A DNA stretch of 34,647 nt. Origin: Armatimonadota bacterium (lineage in GTDB: Bacteria; Armatimonadota; UBA5829; DTJY01). Shown here one piece after another: positions 16,215 to 22,529 of this stretch (within the stretch, counting starts at the first letter, position 1; the number at the start of each line of letters is the position of its first letter). The notes under the pieces are model-generated. The model was not told the DNA's origin, ran no database searches, and worked only from the letters and a program-made list of their open reading frames with translations. The DNA lies in the NCBI GenBank assembly GCA_025358205.1, contig JANYKG010000040.1, forward strand, positions 1 through 34,647, given 5' to 3'. The position numbers and the translations under genes are program-made.

Positions 16215-16924
16215 CACAGCCCCTTGATCAGATGCTGATACTTCTTGAATACCTTCTTGTTGTGTTCGTCGCCGCCGTCCACGTTCGCGCTGATGAAGAC
16301 CGGCGGGGTGATTCCCCTCTCAACCAAGTTCTGGACCGTCTGCGCCATGATCGCATCCACAATAAACGCGCCGGAGATCGTCGAGGTCGGGCAGATCTTG
16401 CCCATCACGCCTTCCACGTCCAGAATCGCATCGCCCAGTATCCCGCAGTTGTCAATCACGATGTCCGCGATCTCGAACAGCCGCTTGCCCGAGGGGTGTC
16501 TGGCATCCGCTGCCGACGAGTGAGCGAGCGACGTGACCGCGATGGTCTTGATGTCCCGCGCCTTGCACTCCAGCACCATCTCGATGCCCAGCGCGTTACG
16601 CCCGGAGTTGGAAATTATGACGACCACCGATCCCGGTGCGGGATCATACCAGTCAATGAGCTGCTTGGCGTATCCCTGGCACCGCTCGGCCCGACCGAAG
16701 CTCTTGTCGTGGATGATGTCCACCGGGGCCAGTCCGCCCGCTCGGTGATACGCTTCCGCTGCGACCATAAGCGAATGCCCGCCGCCGAGAAGGTAGAGCA
16801 TCCCGTCGTTCGCGATCAGGTCCGCCACCATCACAGCCGCTTCCTGTATCTTGTCCTGCTGGGTCTCATTCACCGTCGCCAGCACTTCCGTTATCTTCTC
16901 GTAGTATTCCAGAGCCTTGTTCAT
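16214..16924 (-). CDS. SIS-domain protein, probable phosphosugar isomerase/binding protein
   Basis: 236 residues forming one SIS (sugar isomerase) domain. Key stretches are MLYLLGGGHSLMVAAEAYHR, VVVIISNSGRNALGIEMVLE with its SNSG phosphosugar loop, and IKTIAVTSLAHSSAADARH. The closest type I recall is the UPF0309-like stand-alone SIS protein found near sugar ABC transporters. It would bind or isomerise a sugar phosphate in the cytoplasm. AGAGGA lies about 8 nt before the ATG at 16924. A TATACT element and a short palindrome sit just upstream. The next gene is the broken Gfo/Idh/MocA oxidoreductase, suggesting a sugar catabolic unit that may be eroding. Confidence 0.85.
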   Translation of the reverse strand: MNKALEYYEKITEVLATVNETQQDKIQEAAVMVADLIANDGMLYLLGGGHSLMVAAEAYHRAGGLAPVDIIHDKSFGRAERCQGYAKQLIDWYDPAPGSVVVIISNSGRNALGIEMVLECKARDIKTIAVTSLAHSSAADARHPSGKRLFEIADIVIDNCGILGDAILDVEGVMGKICPTSTISGAFIVDAIMAQTVQNLVERGITPPVFISANVDGGDEHNKKVFKKYQHLIKGL

Positions 16925-16948
16925 GTTTCCGTCCTCTCACCTGTGTTC

Positions 16949-16972
16949 AGTATAATAGGTAGGTTTGACCTA
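16949..16972 (-). promoter_or_regulatory. Putative promoter/operator of the SIS gene
   Basis: Minus-strand TATACT at 16954-16949 is a good -10 element. Immediately upstream is the palindrome TAGGT-TTG-ACCTA (16960-16972), which would lie between -10 and -35. No good -35 is visible. The palindrome could be a repressor or activator site. Confidence 0.35.
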
Positions 16973-17030
16973 GATGTTGCGAAATCCTTCGGAACTGACG
17001 GGGTGATGGGAAAATGGGGCGTTGGGGGAG

Positions 17031-17075
17031 AACAAACAAAATGGCTGGCTCCTTATGAGAACATGAAGCCAGCCA
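17031..17075 (-). terminator. Intrinsic terminator of mscL
   Basis: On the minus strand, TGGCTGGCT (17075-17067) pairs perfectly with AGCCAGCCA (17050-17042) around a 16-nt loop. It is followed by the T-rich tract ATTTTGTTTGTT (to 17031). It starts 12 bp after the mscL stop. Confidence 0.85.
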
Positions 17076-17087
17076 CTAGTCGGCCAT

Positions 17088-17519
17088 TCAGGCGGATTTC
17101 AGCTCGGACGTACACTGAGGGCAGCGCGTTGCCTTGTCGGGTACGGACGACAGACAGTACGGACAGTCCTTGACGGCAGGCGCTTCCGCAGGTGTGCGCA
17201 TCTTGTTGACCTGTTTCACAACAAGGAAGATCGCAAACGCCACGATGACAAAGTCAATGATAGTGTTTATGAACATGCCGTAGTTGATCGTCGGCGCACC
17301 TGCCGCTTTCGCCGCTGCCAGCGTCGCATACGCCTGGCCGTTCAGACTGATGAACTTCTCCGCGAAGTCCACCTTGCCCAACAGCATCCCGATTGGCGGC
17401 ATCAGAATGTCGGATACGAACGATGTGACGATCTTCCCAAACGCGGCGCCGATGATGATACCGATTGCTAGGTCAATCACGTTGCCCTTCGCGATGAATT
17501 CCTTGAACTCCTTGAACAT
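17088..17519 (-). CDS. mscL: Large-conductance mechanosensitive channel with C-terminal zinc ribbon
   Basis: 143 residues. MscL is a pentameric inner-membrane valve that opens under hypo-osmotic tension. The N-terminal helix and TM1 are typical ([27 protein letters not shown]). The extracytoplasmic loop (about 45-80) and TM2 ([19 protein letters not shown]) follow. After TM2 the usual helical bundle is replaced by DCPYC...CPQC (about 118-136), a CxxC-x(n)-CxxC zinc-ribbon-like cytoplasmic tail. AGGAGGT lies 6 nt before the ATG at 17519. The gene is monocistronic, with its own terminator at 17031-17075, and is divergent from the GH94 gene. Confidence 0.97.
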   Translation of the reverse strand: MFKEFKEFIAKGNVIDLAIGIIIGAAFGKIVTSFVSDILMPPIGMLLGKVDFAEKFISLNGQAYATLAAAKAAGAPTINYGMFINTIIDFVIVAFAIFLVVKQVNKMRTPAEAPAVKDCPYCLSSVPDKATRCPQCTSELKSA

Positions 17520-17678
17520 CCCGAAACCTCCTGTGATATGGCTGACTCAGTATACCCATTATTCGCCTCACCATCCGCGTCATCCTCCCCAATTCGTGCA
17601 ATCCGCGTTCTCCCCTTCTTGACCCAAATGCAGAAAGTGTGTAACCTTTGCAGTATACTCACGCTTCGGGAGGCAGTA

Positions 17679-20075
17679 ATGGCACTACACAAGTATGGGC
17701 ACTTTTCGGAAGACGGCAGGGAGTTCATCATCACGCGGCCGGACACACCCGCGCCGTGGGTGAACTACATATCGAACAAGCAGTACACGGGGCTGGTCAC
17801 CAACTCCGGCGGCGGATACAGCTTCTACATCTGCCCCAAGGATTCGCGCATAAGCCGACACCGATACAACGGCCTCCCCTGGGACCGACCGGGCCGCTAC
17901 GTCTACCTGCGCGACGAGGACGGCGAGTTTTGGTCGCTCACCTGGCAGCCGACTCCGAGCAAGAAGCTCGACTTCTACGAGTGCCGCCACGGAATGGGCT
18001 ACACCTCCATCGAGCAGGAGTACAAGGGCGTCCGAAGCAAGGTCCTCTACTTCGTGCCTCAGGACGATGACCTGGAGATTTGGAGGGTTTCGCTCACGAA
18101 CAAGAGCGAACAGGCGCGGAAGTTCGATGTCTTCTCATACGTCGAGTTGACCCTCGGCCATGCGCTGGTGGATCTCATCAACCAGCCGAACGATCAGCAC
18201 TTCAACGTCGTGAAGTTCGACAAAGCGAACGACTTCCTCTACGCGACGAAGAACTACTGGGTCACGTACCGCGGCGCGACCGTCAAGCAGCCGAACCAGG
18301 CCTGGAACAAGTACGTCTACTTCGCTTCGTCGCTCCCCGTCAAGGGCTTCGACGGCAAGAAGGATGCGTTTATCGGCAACTGGCGCTCGGAGTCCGATCC
18401 GATTGCCGTGGAGGAAGGCATCTGCCGCAACACGGAGATCACCGCGAGCGATCCGTGCGCGGCCCTGCAGAACGAGATCACGCTGCAACCCGGCGAGACG
18501 ACCGAGTTCGTCATCCTGATGGGCATCGTTGACCGCGAAGGATACGAGCAGTCCGCGCCGCCGCTCGTCGAGAAGTACCGCAACCTGGCCAATGTGGATG
18601 CGGCCTTCGCTCAGGTGAAGGCGTATTGGGACGAATACCTCTCGGTCGCGCAGGTAGAAACTCCTGATCAGGAAATGAACGTAATGTTGAACACCTGGGC
18701 CAAGCGGCAGGCGTGGGTTACCTTCCATATGCACCGCACGGCGGGTTATTACCACGGCGGCCTGCTCTTCGGCACGGGCATTCGCGATCAGTCGCAGGAT
18801 CTGCTCGGCCCGCTGATGGCCGAAGCGCCCGAGGTCGGCGACCGAATCTGCGAGGTCATCAGCCACCAGTTCGCGGACGGCAGCACCCTGCACAACTACT
18901 TCCGCCTCACCGGACAGGGCGAGAAGACCGGTCACTCGGATACGCCCCTTTGGCTCCCGCTCGCCATTATGTCGTACCTGAAAGAGACCGGCGACTTCGA
19001 GTTCCTGAAGCGTGTCGTGCCTTTCCACGACGAGGGCGAGGGAACGGTTCTGGAACACCTCACCCGCGCAATTGACTACCCGCTAAGCCAGCTTACACCG
19101 CGCCATTTGCCTAAGTTTGGGCCGGGAGACTGGAATGATACGCTGGACTACGTGGGTCGAGAGGGCATCGGCGAAAGCATGTGGGTCGCGGAGTTCCTCT
19201 GCTTCATCCTGCGCGAGTCCACCGACCTGCTGACCAAGATCGGACACACCGAGAAGGCCGACCAATACCGCAAGGAGTACGACCAGATCGCCGATGCGCT
19301 GAACACGCTCTGCTGGGACGGCGAGTGGTACATCCGCGGAACAAGGGACGACGGGAAGGTGATCGGCTCGCACACCAACGAGGAGGGGCGCATCTTCCTC
19401 GAGTCAACAACATGGGCTGTAATCAGTGGCATCGCGCCCGAAGACCGCGCTAATCAGACTATGGATTCGGTCTACAAGCACCTGAATACCGCTCGCGGGC
19501 CTAAGATTCTGCATCCAGCTTATACAAAGGTTGACCCCGGCGTGGGGCTTGCGACCAGGTGTGTACCGGGCAAGAAGGAGAACGGCGCGATCTTCAACCA
19601 CCCAGCCGCGTGGGCAATCATGGCCGAGTGCATACTCCATAACGGCGACCGGGCTTACGAGTATTACAGGAAGACCATGCCATGCATCCAGGCGTACGAC
19701 CCCGACATCTATCGGATGGAGCCATACGTCTATTCCGAGTACGTCACCAGCCCGGACCACCCGACCTTCGGCGAGGCGTCGCACTCCTGGCTCACCGGCT
19801 CGGGTGTCTGGATGTATCGCAACGGCCTCGACAACATCTTGGGCGTCAGGCCGACTTATGAGGGGCTTTTCATTGACCCGTGCATCCCGTCCGCGTGGGA
19901 TGGATTTACGTTCACGCGCCTTTTCAGGGACGCCTGGTACGAGATCACGGTGACCAACCCCTCTCACGTCCAGCACGGCGTGGCGAGCATCGAAGTAGAT
20001 GGGGCGCTCATCAAAGGGCAGACGCTCCCGGTCTTTGCCGAGGGGAAACACAAGGTAACGGTCATCATGGGATGA
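17679..20075 (+). CDS. GH94-family disaccharide phosphorylase (cellobiose/chitobiose phosphorylase-like)
   Basis: 798 residues from the ATG at 17679, with GGGAGG 6 nt upstream; the open frame extends to 17538 but that part is not protein-like. GH94 enzymes split beta-linked disaccharides with phosphate to give a sugar 1-phosphate. The order is as expected: N-terminal beta-sandwich (about 1-280), linker, then an (alpha/alpha)6 barrel with GDWNDTLDYVG, where D487 is the candidate general acid, close to the position in characterised cellobiose and chitobiose phosphorylases. Later motifs are HPAAWAIMAECILHNGDRA, TSPDHPTFGEASHSWLTGSG and the C-terminal beta domain. Length agrees with the family (about 800). 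There is no signal peptide, so it acts in the cytoplasm on imported disaccharides and would complement the two ABC importers. Specificity cannot be assigned from the sequence. A TATACT at 17654-17659 may be its -10. Confidence 0.9.
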   Translation: MALHKYGHFSEDGREFIITRPDTPAPWVNYISNKQYTGLVTNSGGGYSFYICPKDSRISRHRYNGLPWDRPGRYVYLRDEDGEFWSLTWQPTPSKKLDFYECRHGMGYTSIEQEYKGVRSKVLYFVPQDDDLEIWRVSLTNKSEQARKFDVFSYVELTLGHALVDLINQPNDQHFNVVKFDKANDFLYATKNYWVTYRGATVKQPNQAWNKYVYFASSLPVKGFDGKKDAFIGNWRSESDPIAVEEGICRNTEITASDPCAALQNEITLQPGETTEFVILMGIVDREGYEQSAPPLVEKYRNLANVDAAFAQVKAYWDEYLSVAQVETPDQEMNVMLNTWAKRQAWVTFHMHRTAGYYHGGLLFGTGIRDQSQDLLGPLMAEAPEVGDRICEVISHQFADGSTLHNYFRLTGQGEKTGHSDTPLWLPLAIMSYLKETGDFEFLKRVVPFHDEGEGTVLEHLTRAIDYPLSQLTPRHLPKFGPGDWNDTLDYVGREGIGESMWVAEFLCFILRESTDLLTKIGHTEKADQYRKEYDQIADALNTLCWDGEWYIRGTRDDGKVIGSHTNEEGRIFLESTTWAVISGIAPEDRANQTMDSVYKHLNTARGPKILHPAYTKVDPGVGLATRCVPGKKENGAIFNHPAAWAIMAECILHNGDRAYEYYRKTMPCIQAYDPDIYRMEPYVYSEYVTSPDHPTFGEASHSWLTGSGVWMYRNGLDNILGVRPTYEGLFIDPCIPSAWDGFTFTRLFRDAWYEITVTNPSHVQHGVASIEVDGALIKGQTLPVFAEGKHKVTVIMG

Positions 20076-20078
20076 CCA

Positions 20079-20229
20079 AGCACGAAGCACGAAATCCGAA
20101 ATTCGAAACAATACCAAATGACCAAGAGAAAAGGAAGACAAACCAACGCCAAAACTCCGGCGTTTGAAGGTTTGCCTTTTCCGGGTTTCCCCATTGTTTC
20201 GAATTTCGTGCTTCGAATTTCGAATTTGA
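20079..20229. repeat. Long inverted repeat after the GH94 gene
   Basis: Starting 4 nt past the stop codon, CACGAAGCACGAAATCCGAA and ATTCGAAACAAT (to 20112) form one arm. ATTGTTTCGAATTTCGTGCT then TCGAATTTCGAATTT (20194-20226) form the other. Nested inside, AAACCAACGCC pairs with GGCGTT and GGTTT (20139-20173). The whole 150 nt can fold into one extended hairpin and may end or protect the transcript. It contains a degenerate TTCGAA-type unit. Confidence 0.8.
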
Positions 20230-20266
20230 GTCTACATCATTGTGAATCGTGGAGGTAACCAACCCA

Positions 20267-20461
20267 ATGTCTTGTGCTAACAACAAGAACAATCTCGAAA
20301 ACTGCACCTGCACATACCAGGGGTGCTCGCGCAAGGGCAATTGCTGCCAGTGCCTCAGCTATCACCTCGCGAATGACGAGCTTCCGGCCTGCTGCTTCCC
20401 ATCGGAAGTCGAAAAGACCTACGACCGGTCATTCAAATGCTTCGCGCAATTGCACAAATAG
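20267..20461 (+). CDS. Cys-rich DUF6485-type protein
   Basis: 64 residues. The pattern CTCTYQGCSRKGNCCQC, then YHLANDELPACCFP and VEKTYDRSFKCF, matches the small proteins I know as DUF6485 (N-terminal NNLENC, a Cys cluster, then a short helical tail). The cysteines suggest metal binding, probably zinc or iron-sulfur. I know of no demonstrated function. GGAGGT lies about 10 nt before the ATG at 20267; an in-frame GTG at 20249 overlaps that Shine-Dalgarno and is unlikely. It is separated from the GH94 gene by the long inverted repeat and may have its own promoter. It ends convergently with the transporter genes. Confidence 0.85.
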   Translation: MSCANNKNNLENCTCTYQGCSRKGNCCQCLSYHLANDELPACCFPSEVEKTYDRSFKCFAQLHK

Positions 20462-20465
20462 AGGG

Positions 20466-20548
20466 CATGGAACATGGTTGATGGCTGATGGTTGATGGGG
20501 AGACGGCTCCGACATTGACCATTAGCCATAAGCCCCCAGCCATTCCCC
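20466..20548. repeat. GATGGTT/GATGGCT-type inverted repeat between convergent genes
   Basis: The left arm (20466-20502) has GTTGATGGCTGATGGTTGAT. The right arm (20513-20548) has complementary GACCAT/GCCAT units ending at the permease stop codon. The left-arm unit is the one found inside leuS at 6521-6594. Confidence 0.8.
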
Positions 20549-22414
20549 TCATTTCTCCGAGGGGATAATGATTCCGCGCATGATTATGTTCTGGCAGAAG
20601 ATAAAAACCAACAGGGTCGGGATCGCGGCCAACACCAGTCCGGCGTATACCATGTACTGCGGCGCCCAGATCTGCATCTGGTAGAGCCAAACCATGAGAG
20701 TCCACATCTTGGGGTTCTGGCATACGAGGAACGCCCACATAAATGAGCCGTATGCCATGGTGAACGCGCCCAGCCCGATCACCGCCAACACGGGTTTGGA
20801 GAGGTTGATGGTGATCATGCGGTACATCTGCATCTCTGTTGCGCCGTCCAGCATGGCTGCTTCGTAAAGCTCCTTGGGCAGGCTGTCGAAGAACCCCTTG
20901 AGCAGGAAGATCGAGTAGCCGTTTGCCAGGCTCGGAAGGATGATGGCCCAGTACGTGCCAAGTAGGTGCAGGTTCTTGATGAGCAGGAAGCTGGGGATGG
21001 CGCTGACTTCCGCCGGGAACGCCATGGTAGCGAGAAGGAAGAGCAGTATCTTGTAGGTTCCGCGCAGGTTGAACCGGCTCAGGGCGTATGCGCACAGAGG
21101 GTTGACCGTCAGGGTCGCGAGCACGATTCCGAGGCAGAGGATCGCGGTGTTGAGCAGCGCGCGTCCGTGAATGAAGATGTACTCCAAGACCTCGCGGTAG
21201 TTACGCACGATGAACTCGTGACGAATCGCGCCCCGGTTCTCCTTCAGCTCCAGCCAGTCGCTGTCCTGATATGGTGGAGCGACGGCTTGGAACGAGACGA
21301 AACTCGTGCCGAGCGCACGGTTCATGGCGGCGGCGGTGTGGTACTTGCGCTGGAGGGCGGCGCGGAAGGCGAGATCGGGTCCGACGACCTCAACGTTGCG
21401 GATCGGGACGACCGTTCCCAGAACCTCCACCCAATCCACAAGCGCAACGCCTCTGTTCGGCGCAGACTGGGCGAACGGCACATCGTCCCATGTCTGCACC
21501 TTCGATGCGTAGGCCTTGTTGTACAGAGCCAGGTTGCCGTACTTCGCGCGGATGAATGCGCGGTAGGCAGGTGCAGCGGAAACGTCCATGCGCAGGAAGC
21601 CCCTCGGGCAGTCCTTGCGCACGAAGTCCTCCCATGCGGCTGCTTCCGGGCCGGATGGAACGCGCGGTGTGAGATGAATGTCCGAAAGCTTTTGGACGTG
21701 GTCGCCGAGAGCGAGGCTCTTCTTCGCGGCCTTGAAGCTGCCCAAGCGGACCTTCAGCGCGTCCTGGTAAAGCCCGTCAACTGAGACGGTGAGCAGGTAG
21801 CGTTGGGGCAGAGCGTCCTTGAACTCCAGGTACTCCGAGAACTTGCGATTCGGCTGCACGGTGTAATCGCGAGTACCCCAGATCTCTTGAGGAATGTCTA
21901 CCTCTAGCCAAGTTTCCGCCGTATCCTTATACACTTGGTTCATCTTCTGCAGGTCGCCGTGAAACTTGCGGCTGACGAACACCCTGTACTTGGAGACAAG
22001 CTCAGGCGTGATTTTCTGCGCGTTCGGCGAGTAGCAGGCGGCGAGCATCACATGCGTCTTAGGCAGTGAGGACTTGAAGTTCCGCCACTCCGTGATGAAT
22101 GCCTTGTTCGGTTTGGTCGGCGTCGGAATCTCGCGGAAAGTGCCGTAATCCGAGCCGAACCATTGGTTGTAGAGGAGGATGTCCTCGCAATACTTCGCCT
22201 CGACGTACTTGCGGTAGAGAACCTGATCGTTGTAGACATATCGCGGCACAACTCGGAACTCATCCTGATCCACGTAGCTGGTGAACGAGGTTGAGACCAT
22301 GAGCAGGAACGGGTAGACCATTGTGAGGGCGCCAAGTGTCAGCAGGACGTACAGCGCCCAGATCAACCCGCGTATCTTCTTCTCTTTTCGCCCGACGATG
22401 CTTATGATCGGCAT
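20549..22414 (-). CDS. CUT1 ABC permease (MalG-like) with ~350-residue repeat insertion in one loop
   Basis: 621 residues, more than twice the usual ~280. TM1 is at about 14-44 (YPFLLMVSTSF), and the standard permease resumes at about 408 (YIFIHGRALLNTAILCLGI). The EAA loop (LYEAAMLDGATEMQMYR) and the C-terminus are normal. Residues about 50-400 fill the extracytoplasmic loop between TM1 and TM2 with about five diverged modules of ~70 residues. Each module has a core [YF]-x-x-[FYA]-[VIL]-x-x-K-[YF] followed by a W/F and a P; cores begin at Y67, Y143, Y216 (degenerate), Y284 and F350. Clear cores are YRAFIRAKYGNLALYNKAY and FRAALQRKYHTAAAMNRAL, which resemble KYG...LN..WGT segments known from some glycoside hydrolases. 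The module probably touches the fused binding protein or the sugar. It is encoded after the fusion protein at 22530-24977. Confidence 0.88.
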   Translation of the reverse strand: MPIISIVGRKEKKIRGLIWALYVLLTLGALTMVYPFLLMVSTSFTSYVDQDEFRVVPRYVYNDQVLYRKYVEAKYCEDILLYNQWFGSDYGTFREIPTPTKPNKAFITEWRNFKSSLPKTHVMLAACYSPNAQKITPELVSKYRVFVSRKFHGDLQKMNQVYKDTAETWLEVDIPQEIWGTRDYTVQPNRKFSEYLEFKDALPQRYLLTVSVDGLYQDALKVRLGSFKAAKKSLALGDHVQKLSDIHLTPRVPSGPEAAAWEDFVRKDCPRGFLRMDVSAAPAYRAFIRAKYGNLALYNKAYASKVQTWDDVPFAQSAPNRGVALVDWVEVLGTVVPIRNVEVVGPDLAFRAALQRKYHTAAAMNRALGTSFVSFQAVAPPYQDSDWLELKENRGAIRHEFIVRNYREVLEYIFIHGRALLNTAILCLGIVLATLTVNPLCAYALSRFNLRGTYKILLFLLATMAFPAEVSAIPSFLLIKNLHLLGTYWAIILPSLANGYSIFLLKGFFDSLPKELYEAAMLDGATEMQMYRMITINLSKPVLAVIGLGAFTMAYGSFMWAFLVCQNPKMWTLMVWLYQMQIWAPQYMVYAGLVLAAIPTLLVFIFCQNIIMRGIIIPSEK

Positions 22415-22425
22415 GATAGAAACCT

Positions 22426-22528
22426 ATGGTCAACGGATATGGTCAGATGGTCAGATGGTCAGATGGTCGGATGGTCGAGTGCCGTAGACCATTGTGACCA
22501 TTCGACCATTTCCCAAGGACCATTTCCC
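22426..22528. repeat. ATGGTCAG-type inverted tandem repeat between fusion and permease
   Basis: Five or six 8-nt ATGGTCAG units (22426-22479) face four GACCAT-type units (22487-22528). It begins next to the stop codon of the fusion gene and ends 11 nt before the permease start, the same position in the operon as the array at 3017-3102. Confidence 0.88.
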
Positions 22529-22529
22529 T

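Noticed and set aside
16974-17030. G-rich stretch between the SIS promoter and the mscL terminator as a gene or regulatory RNA
   Set aside because: No open frame with a start signal and no stable fold by eye; it only resembles the G-rich repeat at 14172-14236.
15989-17173. 394-residue plus-strand ORF opposite the SIS gene
   Set aside because: It crosses the SIS gene, its promoter and the mscL terminator and has no recognisable domain.
17538-17678. N-terminal extension of the GH94 protein
   Set aside because: The extension is not protein-like and overlaps the likely -10 element; the ATG at 17679 has a strong Shine-Dalgarno and the family's usual N-terminus.
20079-20229. Long hairpin after GH94 as a standard intrinsic terminator
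   Set aside because: The stem is far too long and is not followed by a T-tract; kept as a repeat instead.
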